Assembly (NCBI GenBank): GCA_026636295.1
Contig: CP089452.1
Span: 248,001-312,000, forward strand
Source: Medakamo hakoo
Lineage: Eukaryota; Chlorophyta; Trebouxiophyceae; Coccomyxaceae
Reading direction: 5' to 3'
Length of the DNA: 64,000 nucleotides
A program made the translations under genes and the position numbers. The notes beneath the pieces are model-generated. The model was not told the origin of the DNA. It did no database searches and saw only the letters and a list, made by a program, of their open reading frames with translations. Each line of letters opens with the position of its first letter. The first letter of the stretch is position 1. Shown piece by piece: positions 8,672 to 18,634 of this stretch.

Positions 8672-10996
8672 ATGCCCCGCGCCGCGTCCGCCGGTGCGAC
8701 GGGCGTGGATGCTGCGCCCGCGGAAGCCGCGGCTCCCGCGACCACCACCACCGGCGGCGGCGGCGACGCCCGCCTGGCCGCCCTGCGCGCGGCCATGGCG
8801 TCCGCGGACGGCGGCCGGGGGCTGGACGCCTTCATCATCCCCACGGAAGACCCGCACATGGTGAGTCACGTGGAGGGGGAGGAAGGGGGTGGGTGTGAAG
8901 TGGCGGCTGCTCCGTCGTTTGCTCGTCCCCCCCCCCCCCCCTCGCGCGCGATGCCGCCCGCTCCTCCCTCCCCCCACATCCATCCATGTTTCTTTCTCAC
9001 GCCCCAGCCCAACAAAAAAAAACAAAAACAGTCCGAGTACCCGGCTCCCTGCGACGCCCGGCGCGAGTTCATCTCTCGCTTCACCGGCTCCGCCGGCACG
9101 GCCGTCGTCACCCCCACGTCCGCCCTCCTCTGGACGGACGGCCGCTACTTTTTGCAGGCCGAAGCCGAGCTGGGGCCGGAGTGGACGCTCATGCGCTCCG
9201 GCCAGCCGGGCGTCCCCGAGCCCGCGGACTGGTTGGCGTCCTCCCTGCCGCCCGGCGGGCGCGTGGGGTACGACCCCTGGCTGCACACTGTGTCGGCCGT
9301 CCGCGACCTGGAAGCCAAGCTGGCGGGCGGCGGGCAGGGCGCCGCGGCCTCGAAACCCCGGCCGACCGCGCTCCCGCTCCCCTCCCCAAACCTCGTCGAC
9401 GCCGTCTGGGGCGCCGCCCGCCCCTCCCCACCCTCCGCCCCCATGCGCGTCCACCCGGCTCAGCACGCCGGCGAAACCGCGGCGGCCAAGCTGGCCCGCA
9501 TGCGGGCGGCCATGGCCGCCGCGGGCGCGGGCGCCCTCCTCGTCACCGCCCTGGACGAAGTCGCCTGGCTGTCCAACACGCGCGGCGGGGACGTGCCGCA
9601 CGTCCCCGTGACGGTGGCCTACATGCTGGTCGGCGCTGCGGGCGGGAGTGGGAGCGGCGGGAGTGCCGAGGGCGGCTCCGAGGCTGCCGAGGCCGCGCCC
9701 TCTTCGGCTGAAGCCGCGTCCACCGCCGACGCCGTCGCCGCCGCCCTCGGCGGCCCGGCCGCCGTCCTGTACGTGGACCCGGCCAAGGTGACGCCCGCCG
9801 TCGACGCCCACCTGTCCGAGGCCGGCATCGCGGTGCGGCCGTACGACCGCTTGGCGTGCGACGTGGGCGCTGTCGCGGCCGCGGGCGTCACGCTGTGGGC
9901 CGACCCGTCGCGCGTCTCCGCCGCCGTCGCGGCCGCTGCCAAGGGGGCGGTGGCTGGGGAGGCGAATGGCGCGGAGCCCGGCGCCAAACGCCGCCGCGGC
10001 GAGGAGGGCGGCGGCGCCGCCGACGCCCCCCCTCCCGCCCCCCGCCTCTTCGTGGAAGCCCCGTCCCCCGTCGTCGCGGCCAAAGCCCTGAAAAACGACG
10101 CGGAGCTGGCGGGCATGCGGGAAGCCCACGCCCGGGACGGCGTCGCGCTCGCCACGCTCCTGTGCTGGCTGGACGAGAAGGCGGCCGCGGGCGGCGGTTT
10201 CACCGAAGTCGACGTCGACGAGCAAATCACGGCCGCCCGGGCCGCCCAGCGCGGGTTCATCGAGCCGTCCTTCCCCACCATCGCGGGCGTGGACGCCAAC
10301 GGCGCGGTCATCCACTACCGCGCCGTGCCCGAGACGGCCGCGACGGCCGGGCCGTTGTCCATGGTCCTCGTCGACAGCGGCGGCCAGTTCGATTGCGGGA
10401 CGACGGACGTGACGCGCACGGTCTGCCTGGGCACGCCGACCCGCCACCAGGCCGCCTGCTTCACGCGCGTCCTGCAAGGCCACATCGCCCTCGACTCCGC
10501 CGTCTTCCCGGAAGGCACGCCCGGCCTGGCCCTCGACGCCTTCGCCCGCGCGCCGCTGTGGAGGGCGGGGCTGAACTACCGGCACGGGACGGGCCACGGC
10601 GTCGGCGCGGCCCTGGCCGTCCACGAGGGCCCCCAATCCATTTCCACGCGCCTGACCATTCACACGCCGCTGGACGAGCGCATGGTCGTGTCCATTGAAC
10701 CGGGCTACTACGAGGACGGCGCCTTTGGCATCCGCATCGAGAACCTGGTGGCCATCGGCCGGGCCGACACGCCGCACGCCTTTGGCGGGCAGCGCTACTT
10801 CCGGTTTGAGCGCCTGACGCTCGCGCCCATCCAGAAAAAGCTGATCGACGCGTCCCTGCTGTCGTCGGACGAGGTCGCGTGGATTGATGCGTACCACGCC
10901 CAGGTGTGGGAGGTCATCGGCCCCCGCGTGGAGGACGCGCGCGTGCGGGACTGGTTGCGGGAGGCGACGGCGCCACTGGCGGTGGCGAGCGCTTGA
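8672..10996 (+). CDS. Xaa-Pro aminopeptidase P (M24 family)
   Basis: Two exons (8672-8860, 9032-10996) encode 717 residues. The N-terminal creatinase-like domains include DAFIIPTEDPHM joined to SEYPAPCDARREFISRFTGSAGT and LLWTDGRYFLQAE. The M24 catalytic domain has the five metal ligands: Asp in LVDSGGQF and in TTDVTRT, His in GTGHGVG, and Glu in SIEPGYYED and in IRIENLV. It removes N-terminal residues next to proline, using two manganese ions. The protein is about 100 residues longer than the human cytosolic enzyme, mostly from Ala/Gly-rich inserts. The 171-base intron is stop-free in frame. An in-frame ATG at 8609 is an alternative start. Confidence 0.94.
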   Translation: MPRAASAGATGVDAAPAEAAAPATTTTGGGGDARLAALRAAMASADGGRGLDAFIIPTEDPHMVSHVEGEEGGGCEVAAAPSFARPPPPPSRAMPPAPPSPHIHPCFFLTPQPNKKKQKQSEYPAPCDARREFISRFTGSAGTAVVTPTSALLWTDGRYFLQAEAELGPEWTLMRSGQPGVPEPADWLASSLPPGGRVGYDPWLHTVSAVRDLEAKLAGGGQGAAASKPRPTALPLPSPNLVDAVWGAARPSPPSAPMRVHPAQHAGETAAAKLARMRAAMAAAGAGALLVTALDEVAWLSNTRGGDVPHVPVTVAYMLVGAAGGSGSGGSAEGGSEAAEAAPSSAEAASTADAVAAALGGPAAVLYVDPAKVTPAVDAHLSEAGIAVRPYDRLACDVGAVAAAGVTLWADPSRVSAAVAAAAKGAVAGEANGAEPGAKRRRGEEGGGAADAPPPAPRLFVEAPSPVVAAKALKNDAELAGMREAHARDGVALATLLCWLDEKAAAGGGFTEVDVDEQITAARAAQRGFIEPSFPTIAGVDANGAVIHYRAVPETAATAGPLSMVLVDSGGQFDCGTTDVTRTVCLGTPTRHQAACFTRVLQGHIALDSAVFPEGTPGLALDAFARAPLWRAGLNYRHGTGHGVGAALAVHEGPQSISTRLTIHTPLDERMVVSIEPGYYEDGAFGIRIENLVAIGRADTPHAFGGQRYFRFERLTLAPIQKKLIDASLLSSDEVAWIDAYHAQVWEVIGPRVEDARVRDWLREATAPLAVASA

Positions 10997-11444
10997 GATT
11001 GTGTGGATGGGTGGGTGGGAGTGGAGTGGAGAGCTTTTTTCTTGCTTTCGTGTGTGTATGTGGGAGGGAGAGACGCGCGTGCGCGCGGCAACGTCCGCGC
11101 GTGTGCCGAGTGGGGGGATGGGTGCGGTCGGCAAAAAATGAAGAAAGAAAGAAGAGTTTTTTTTGGTCTTTTTTACACTTGATTGGGTGGGGGAAGGCAC
11201 CTCGCTCACAACAACACGCACAAAAAAGAAACGCGCCGCTCTCCAGTCATGGGACCACGAGGGTGGGGGAAAGGGGGGGGGGGGGGAGAAGACTTTGGTA
11301 GGGAAAGGGGGGAGAGGGCGGCGTACAAAGGGGGTGGGGTGGTGGGGGTGGTGGTGGGGGGAGTGTGGGGCCAGGCGCGCGCGCCTCGCGCACGCGCCTC
11401 CCCCCCCTCTTTCTTTTTTTGCTTTTTCGACGCACGCACCATCC

Positions 11445-12944
11445 TCACGCCGTCGCCAGCTTGGAGAACTGCGCTTTCAGAGACGCCAGCTCTTGTTTGA
11501 GCGACGCCAGCTCCTTGCCGCCGCCCGCCGCGCCGCCCGCCTTCAGGCTGGCGTCCTCCATCTCCTCGGGGCCGCCCGGGTAGGCCGACCCGCCGTGGTA
11601 CGAGTGGTCCAGGCCCACGATCTCCTCGTCCGACGGCACGCGCAGGAAGCCCAGCTTCTTGAGGATGAACCAGAAGGGGACCATGTTGCCCAGGACCCAG
11701 GCGGCGACCCAGGCCAGGTAGGCGAGCTGGGCGGCCAGCTGCGCGCCGCCGCCGCCCAGGAACGCGCCGGAGCGGCGGGCGATCGGCGCGTCCGCCGTGC
11801 CGGTGCCGTACGACTGCTCCACCAGTTTCTGGGAGGAGAACAGGCCGGCGGCGATGACGCCCCACATGCCGTTCCAGGCGTGGACGGCGACCGCGTCCAG
11901 CGGGTCGTCCAGTTTCATCAGCACGGACAGCTTGGACGCGCCCAGGTAGATGGCGCCCGCGATCGACCCGATGACGATGGCGGCCCAGGGGTAGACGACG
12001 TTGCAGGAGGCGGTGATGGCGGCCAGGCCCGCCAGCGCGCCGTTGCCCATGTTCTCCACGCCGTACATGGCCTTGCCCGTCTTGACCTTGGACTCCAGCG
12101 CGCCGATCAGCAGGGCGGACAGGCCGGAGGCCGCGGGCGCCAGCGTCGTCGTCACGGCCGCGTTACTCACGGCCAGGTAGTTGGTCGCGCCCGTGATAGC
12201 CTGCTGCGACCCCGGGTTGAAGCCGTACCAGCCAAACCAGAGGATCATGACGCCCAGGATGAAGAGGGAGGAGTTGTGGCCGGGCATGTTGACGACGGAG
12301 CCGTCGGGCAGGAAGCGGCCGATGCGGGGGCCGACGATGAGGGCGCCCGCCGCGGCGGCGAAGCCGCCGACCATGTGGACGGCGCCCGACCCCGCAAAGT
12401 CGATGGCGCCCGTCCCCGCCAGGAGCTTGCCGGTCGTCCGCCCCATGTTGGCCCAGCCCGCGGGCGACCAGATGGAGTGGACGATGATGGGGTAGACCCA
12501 CGCCGCCATGAAGAAGGAGTACAGGAAGTAGGCTTCAAAGCGGGTGCGCTCCGCGATGGCGCCCGACACGATGGTGCAGGCCGTCGCCGCGAACGACCAC
12601 TGGAACAGCCACTGGTAGAACTGGGGGGCCAGGGCCGTCGTGCCGGCCGACAGGCCGGACATGGCGAAGTAGTTTTTGCCGATGAACGAGTTGGGGCTGG
12701 ACGCGGAGTCGCCGTACGCAAAGGCGTACCCGAACAGGTAGAAGCCGATGGCGGACGCGCACGCGTCCAGGAGGATGAGGATGCAGATGTGCTTGGAGAA
12801 GCGGGCGCGCACGCACCCGACGGACAGCATGGCGAAGCCGCAGTGCATGAAGAAGACCAGGTACGCGGACGACAGCGTGAACATGGCGTCCAGGGCGGCC
12901 GCGTTCTCGCCGCCGAGCGGCGGCGGGGCGGCGACGTCGGCCAT
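11445..12944 (-). CDS. AMT1-type ammonium transporter
   Basis: An intronless gene encodes 499 residues with about eleven transmembrane helices. The two pore histidines are His190 (GAVHMVGGF) and His355 (AVAVHAWNGMWG). DFAGSGAVH and the conserved GGFAAAAGA helix place it in the plant AMT1 clade rather than with AMT2/MEP. The cytosolic tail keeps the regulatory motif, but the phosphorylatable Thr of land-plant AMT1 is Ser448 here (GLDHSYHGG). The tail ends in a short Leu heptad coiled coil (residues 477-498). It imports ammonium at the plasma membrane. A TG microsatellite lies upstream in the promoter region. Confidence 0.95.
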   Translation of the reverse strand: MADVAAPPPLGGENAAALDAMFTLSSAYLVFFMHCGFAMLSVGCVRARFSKHICILILLDACASAIGFYLFGYAFAYGDSASSPNSFIGKNYFAMSGLSAGTTALAPQFYQWLFQWSFAATACTIVSGAIAERTRFEAYFLYSFFMAAWVYPIIVHSIWSPAGWANMGRTTGKLLAGTGAIDFAGSGAVHMVGGFAAAAGALIVGPRIGRFLPDGSVVNMPGHNSSLFILGVMILWFGWYGFNPGSQQAITGATNYLAVSNAAVTTTLAPAASGLSALLIGALESKVKTGKAMYGVENMGNGALAGLAAITASCNVVYPWAAIVIGSIAGAIYLGASKLSVLMKLDDPLDAVAVHAWNGMWGVIAAGLFSSQKLVEQSYGTGTADAPIARRSGAFLGGGGAQLAAQLAYLAWVAAWVLGNMVPFWFILKKLGFLRVPSDEEIVGLDHSYHGGSAYPGGPEEMEDASLKAGGAAGGGKELASLKQELASLKAQFSKLATA

Positions 12945-13055
12945 TGTGTGGAGGTTGGGGAGAGGGCGGGGAGTGGTGGGGGTTGCCTGATGGAGGGGGT
13001 TGGGTGGGTGTGTGAGGAGTCTTTTTTTCACCTCTGCTGCAGAGAGTGTCTGCAG

Positions 13056-13100
<45 letters not shown>

Positions 13101-13813
13101 TAGGCTAGGGCACGGGGGCCCCCTCTGACAAAGAGGCGGCTCTGACACCCTTTGCGCCCCGCGCACGGCCGGCGGGGCGTTCCTTCCACCCCACCCACCC
13201 GCGTGCAGGCAAGGGTGAGGATGTGGTGCGCCATCGCAAGGGTGGGCAGGGGCGCGGGCGGGCGGGAAGGCGGCGCCAGAGCGTGCCCTTGCCCCAGCCT
13301 TTGCCGAAAGCCCTGCGCCCTCGCCCGGTCGCGCGCGACGCCGAGCAGACGGCGTTTTGGACGCGTTCCCCCCCACTCCCACCCCTCCCCACCCCGCCCA
13401 AATGCAAGCCGGGCATCCGAACAATACAATGGGCGGGAAAGAAGGGCGTGTGGGGATCGGAGGCGGGCGTGGGCAGGCGAAACGAGCAGGCGGGCTTGAT
13501 GGTGCGGGACCGGGGCCTCTGCTTGATGCGACGGCCAAAACGCGGAAAAAGCGTGGCCGCGTCGGGGCCCAGGCCCTCCCAATCCCCGTCCTCGTCCCAC
13601 TAGTGAGGACAAGCGGGGCACTGGTCCACCTGCGCGCGCATAAAAGCCATTGCTGGGCGGGCTCACCTTGGTGCTTGAGGCGGTTTTTGTTTTCCTGACT
13701 CCGCGTTTTTTGGAGAGTGAGAGACCACGCTCTCCGACTTTGCGCCCTAGGTTTTTCACTTTTTTTCTTCGTCTCTTCCCTACCTCATTCACAAAACTAC
13801 AATGCTCGGCGTT
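12945..13813. promoter_or_regulatory. AMT1 upstream region
   Basis: The 869-base spacer holds the AMT1 promoter and, at its right end, the 3' end of the lipase-like gene. Besides the TG microsatellite there is an imperfect duplication of TGCAGAGAGTGT next to it (13037-13059). A GC-rich central block has no convincing ORF. I found no RNA gene. Confidence 0.4.
13059..13099. repeat. (TG)n microsatellite upstream of AMT1
   Basis: About 20 perfect TG units start 115 bases upstream of the AMT1 start codon, within its likely 5' UTR or promoter. Confidence 0.9.
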
Positions 13814-16800
13814 TCACTCATCCAGCGCGACAGCGGCGGTAGGCGCGGGAGATCCAGGCTCGTCCCCCTCTGTCGCGTCTTCCTCAGCAGTCGGCGTCCG
13901 CCGCCGGCTGAACACGCGCCCTCTCACCGCGCGCGCGGCCGCACTCACCGCGCTCACCACGCCCGGCGCCGCCGCGTCCGGTCCAGCCAGCAGCGCCACG
14001 CGCACGCTCACACCCTCCTGGAAGTCGGAAGCCAGGATGAGCGTGGCGGCAGCGCCGGCCTCCTCCGCCGCGGCCGCCACGAGCGCCGCGCGCGGGCAGG
14101 CGGCCCGCAACAGCAGCCGCCCGCCCGCCGTGCCGCTGCCCGACACCAGGGCGGCCGCCCTGCCCGCCGCGGACCGGGAGCGGCGCGCCGCGCGGCGCAG
14201 CGCGCGGAGGGGGTTGAGTGAAAAGCCGCCCGTCTCGTCGGCGACCGCCGCCCCCGACCGGGCGGCGGCGTGCGAGGGCGCGTCCAGCACCGCGTACGTG
14301 TCGGCCGGGTCGGGGTCGGGCGGGCGGGCGACGATGGCCGCGTCCACGGCCGTGCGCCCTCCCAGGACCAGGCTCGCGGACCGGGCCAGCCACAGGCGGT
14401 CGCCTGTGACGACCAGGTCCAGTTCCACCGTGTCCGGGAGCGGGCGGGGCGGCGGCGGCGGCTGTCCGTCGTCGCCGTCGGCCGCGCCTCTGCCTCCCTC
14501 TCTGCCCTCTCCGTCCGCTGTCCGCCGCCCCGCCACCGCCGCCGTCACCCAGCCAGGCAAGCCGAAAGGCTGGAACGCCGCCGCAGTGGCGGGGACCATG
14601 ACCGGCGCCACCGTCGCCGGGTCGGCCGCCAGGCGGGCGGCGGGCGGGCGGAGGACGATGCGGCCGGAGGCAGTGGCGGGAGCGGCGGTGGGTGGAGGTG
14701 GCGGTGGCCGGGGCCGCGTGCCTCCGCCGCCCGCCCTCGACAGCGGGCGCGGCCGCAGCGGCACCGCCGCCGCCAGCTCCGCCGCCAGCTCGCCCGACAC
14801 GTCAGCACCGTACAGCAACCCCGCCAGGCGGGCCCGGTGGAAGGCCATGCGGTGGACGGCGAACGGCGACGGCGCCGCCGCCGCCGCCGACCCGCCGCCG
14901 TCTGTGCCTTTCCTCGCGTCGTCTGCCACCAGCGGCGGCAGGGCGACCTCGCCCGGCGCAAACGCGCCCCTCGCCGCCGGCGGTAAAGACGCCAGGGCGG
15001 CGGTCGCCACGGCGGACGCCACCCTGCCTGTGGACGTGGACGACGCGGCCGCGGACGAGGGGGGTGGCAGGTCCGGCGGCGGGGCGGGCGGGGCGGGCAG
15101 GCCCCAGCGCGGGGCCGAGGCGGCAGCCGCACTCCCGCCGGGCGGCGCCCGGGCCGTCACCGCGGCTTTGACCCCGTCCTCGTACACCAGGAACTGGTCC
15201 CCACACGGCCAGTACCGGGCAATGAGGCGGCGGGCGGGCGTGGCGGCCAATCTGCCCGCGGAGCGCGCAGCAGCGGCCGCAGCGGCAGACGCGGCGGCCG
15301 CAAACGGCCCGGCCGCGGCGCGCGCGCCTCTCCCTGCTGCAACAATCCGCCGGGCCGCCGCGTCAGCCGCCGTCCCACCCACAATGGCTAGCCGCTTCGC
15401 AACCGCCGCTGCGACGGCAGCGCGAGACGCCGGCGGGGGAGCGGCGGGCGGGAGGGCTTGGAACGGCGCAGCGGCCGACGCGGCGGCCCTGGCTGCGGCC
15501 GCAGCAGACGCCGCGGCGGCAGCGGCCGCGGGCGCCGCCCGGGCGGCTGCCTTCCTTGCCATGCGGCGACCCAAAAATCTCGGCCGTGCCCGGGCGGCCC
15601 GGCGGGCGAGTGGCGTGGCGGCGGCGGCCGCGCCCGCGGCGGCGGCAGCAGCAGCCGCGGCCGCGGCCGCGGCCGCGCCCTCCATCACGGCCGCCGCCCG
15701 GAGGGCGGCCGCAGCAGCTTCACCCTCGGATGACGTCGACGACGGCGCGGTGCTCAGCTCGAGTTCATCGTCGGCTTTCGCAGGTGCCGGCGGCGGCGGC
15801 GGCGGCGGGCGAAGCGCTGTCGGCTCGCTCACACTCTCGGCTTTGGTGGTCGCGCCCGCCGTCGCGGCGGCCGCGATGGGGACTAAGCCGCCCTCGGGGC
15901 CTAGCAGGCGTGGCACGACGTCTTCTGGTATCATCCAATTGCGGAGCAGCGCGGGCGCGGCCGGCGGTGGGGAGGCGGCGGACGTGCCGGTCGGCTGGGC
16001 GGCCGCGGCCGCCTTCTTCCCGGCGCCCGCCTCCCTCGCGCACGCGACCAGCACGGACGCGGCCCTCGCCAACGCAGGGTCCGCGACGGCGGGCGCGGCG
16101 AAGGTGATGGCGCTCACCCGCGGCGGCGGGGGTGGCGGCGGCCCCCCGCCGCTGGCGCCCGCGGCGGCGCCCCACAGGCGACGGAGCGCGGCCGCGAGCG
16201 CGGCCCCCCTCCCGCCCGTGCCCGCGGCCGCCGCGACGCCCGCGGCCGCCGGCGTCCCGCGCGCCGCGCCCGCCAACAACCGCAGCGCGCACAGTTGAGC
16301 CACGGCGCCACCCAGCGAATGCCCCGTCAGGACGAGGCGCCGCCCGCTCGCCGCCGCGTGGGCGTACAGGGCTTCGGCGGGGATGGCGTCGGCGCGCCGC
16401 ACAAAGCCGCGGTGCGCGCGCCCCGGCGGCCCGGGCGGCGGGCCGCCCAGCGCCGGCGCCGCCGCCCCGCGCGGCGGACTCCACGCCGGCACGGGCGTCA
16501 CGTCCGCGTTGGCCGCCAGGTCGGGCGGGCGCTTCGTCCCCCGGAACGCGACGTAGAGGGCATTGGTGGCCGGGCAGTCGGCCAGGACAAAGGCTTGCGG
16601 GCGGGCCTTGGGGGGAGGAGGGTTTTTGCCTTCGTCCCCCTCCCCGCGCCGCCGCCGCCGCTTCTCGCCCGTGTTTTTAGGGGCGGGTGACGCCACGGGC
16701 CGTGGCGCCGTATCCTCGTCGCCACCGGCGCCGCCGCCATCCCCGCCGCCCTCGCCGCCGCCGCCCCAGTCCCCCGCCCACACCAGGCGCAGCGGCGGGA

Positions 16801-17298
16801 CGAGGGACGGCGGGAACGTGCCGGCCAGCCCGCACAGGCGGGCCGTCGCGGCCGCGGGGCCGACGTCGGCTTCTTTGTACACGCATTCGGACAGCAGGAT
16901 GCAGGCGACCAGGTCCTGTCCATGCAGGCGTGTGTGTGTGTGGAGGCCGGGCGTGAGAGGCAAGGCAGAGGAGACGGGATGGGCGGGTTGCGGGAGAGAG
17001 AGTAAAAACGCATGCTACAAAAAACACGGACCAACAAATCACGGGGCGTGTCCACGCCCGCCGCTCCGCACAGCGCCGCGTCCCGCGGTGTGAGTGGCGG
17101 GGCGGGCGGCTCGTCTGCGGGGCTCGGCGGGCGGCGGGAGGGCGACGACGGCAGCGGGCGAGCGCCGATGGGCGGCGGCGCTCCTCGCCTCCCACTGACG
17201 AGCACCACCACCCGGGCGGGCGGGCCCGGGTGTCGCCTCCTGGGTGGGGCGGGGCCGCGCCCACCCACGTGGCCCGGCCGCAGCGCGGCGGCGGGCAT
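13814..17298 (-). CDS. Class 3 lipase-like alpha/beta-hydrolase, very large
   Basis: There are two exons. Exon 2 (about 16915 to 13814) is open throughout and carries an alpha/beta-hydrolase core. ACILLSECVYKEAD leads to FVLADCPATNALYVAFRGTK and then the nucleophile elbow TGHSLGGAVAQLCA. The elbow is followed by SAITFAAPAVAD and a strand with WMIPEDVVPRLLG, the order of class 3 lipases. The rest is Ala/Pro-rich with short ordered blocks (YWPCGDQFLVYEDGVKA; a C-terminal beta segment DTVELDLVVTGDRLWLA). Exon 1 starts at ATG 17298 and includes DAALCGAAGVDTPRD. The exact donor is uncertain: one that keeps frame is near 17032, giving about 1,120 residues. The substrate is unknown. Long ORFs on the opposite strand are shadows. 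Confidence 0.7.
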
Positions 17299-17382
17299 CG
17301 TTGAGAGAGAGGGAGAAATCAAAACAGTGCAGCGAAAAATGTTCTTTTTTACTAGGCTCCCACCACCTCTACTCTCTCCCAT

Positions 17383-18432
17383 CTAGGCCCGCCACGCGCC
17401 CATCCACGCGCCACCCCCACTGCTCGCCCGCTTCGGCGGTTCTGAAGGCAGAGGTGGGGCTGGTGGCGCCTGTGTTTGGGCGGGCGGTCCCCACGCGCCC
17501 GTGGGGGAGGGCGGTGGTTGGGGGCGGGCGGCGGGCCACGCGCCCGTGCCACCGTCCACTGGACGCGGCGGCGGCGGCGGCGGGGGAGGCGGCGCCGGCG
17601 CCGCGACCGCAGCTGCCGGCGTCACGGGCACGGACGCTGGCCTCGAGGACACGGGTCGCGAGGCCGCCGGCCGGGGCGTGCCCACGGCAACCGCCGCCGC
17701 GGGCTTGCGCGCGCGCCCCCCCCCGGGCCGCCGCCCGGCGCTCCTCAGGCACAGCAGCACGGACGCCCACAGCCAGGCGGCGCCCGCGCCCGCGCCGGCC
17801 GCCCACCCCCAGTCGGGCGACACGCCCGATAAGCCCGCCACTCCAGCTGCCCGGGACGCGTCATCCAAAAAAGCGGCGGCGAGGGCGGCGAAGGCGGCTT
17901 GGGCGCCCAGGAGCGCCGCGCCCAGCCCACCCGCGCCCGCAGACGCGGCCCACCGGGCCGGGCAGCCGCAACAGGCGGGCGTCGCGATGGCGCCGGCCAA
18001 GCCTACGACAAAGGAGACGGCTTGTAGGCCTGCCGCGACCGCGCCCACAGTGCCAAGGGGGCGGGAGGCGGACCGCAGAGGTGCGGTGGTGGTGGCGTCC
18101 CTGGACGGCGGGAAGCCCGACAGCCGCCAGGCCGCAAACCCTGCCCTGAGGGCTTGCGGTGGGGGGCCTGGCGCACCCGCCCGCGCCCAACCGGTCGACC
18201 GGCCGACGACCAGGGATGTCAGGGACAGGCCGGCCGCGAGGAGGAGGGAGAGGGTCAGGGCGGAGAGCGTGGCCTGTGTGCACGGGTGGACGGGGATGGG
18301 ATGGGGGGTGGATGTGGAGCAGGTTGGAGGGCGAATGCGGGGGGCAGGGAGAAAAACAACACGGCGTGGGGCGCCGTTTTCCTCACGCACCGCTCGCGAG
18401 CAGCAGTTGCCTCGTGACCCCGGGGGCGCCAT
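17383..18432 (-). CDS. Four-helix membrane protein, unknown family
   Basis: Two exons (18432-18391, 18273-17383) encode 310 residues; the 117-base intron is stop-free in frame. Four hydrophobic segments are clear: ATLSALTLSLLLAAGLSL, VGAVAAGLQAVSFVVGLAGA, GGLGAALLGAQAAFAALAAA and AAGAGAGAAWLWASVLLCL. A CCGC cluster sits after the second. The C-terminal 110 residues are Pro/Ala-rich and probably cytosolic and disordered. The arrangement recalls tetraspan or claudin-like proteins, but no signature motif of any family is visible, so no function is offered. Its stop lies 84 bases before the lipase-like start on the same strand. It is divergent from EPSPS by 202 bases. Confidence 0.65.
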   Translation of the reverse strand: MAPPGSRGNCCSRAVREENGAPRRVVFLPAPRIRPPTCSTSTPHPIPVHPCTQATLSALTLSLLLAAGLSLTSLVVGRSTGWARAGAPGPPPQALRAGFAAWRLSGFPPSRDATTTAPLRSASRPLGTVGAVAAGLQAVSFVVGLAGAIATPACCGCPARWAASAGAGGLGAALLGAQAAFAALAAAFLDDASRAAGVAGLSGVSPDWGWAAGAGAGAAWLWASVLLCLRSAGRRPGGGRARKPAAAVAVGTPRPAASRPVSSRPASVPVTPAAAVAAPAPPPPPPPPPRPVDGGTGAWPAARPQPPPSPTGAWGPPAQTQAPPAPPLPSEPPKRASSGGGAWMGAWRA

Positions 18433-18634
18433 GACACAGGCGGGCCGGCGGGGGATCGGAAAGGCGGAATGCAGTAAAAAAGACGCCGCGCTCCTTTCCG
18501 CCTAGCGAACGTGAGTTTGTGTGTCGTAGGTCCGCACTCACCTCAACAAAAAACACTCGTCTGCGGGCCGTCGCGTCGAGAGAGAGAGAGGGACGGCGCA
18601 CTAAACCAGGGACACACAACCACCCACGTCTTAA

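Noticed and set aside
8225-11221. 998-residue minus-strand ORF opposite aminopeptidase P
   Set aside because: Its composition is Arg/Gly/His-rich, and the plus strand encodes all five M24 metal ligands. It is an antisense shadow.
13650-16298. 882-residue plus-strand ORF opposite the lipase-like gene
   Set aside because: It is Ala/Ser/Pro repeat without any family motif, while the minus strand carries a real hydrolase core. It is a shadow caused by GC-rich codons.
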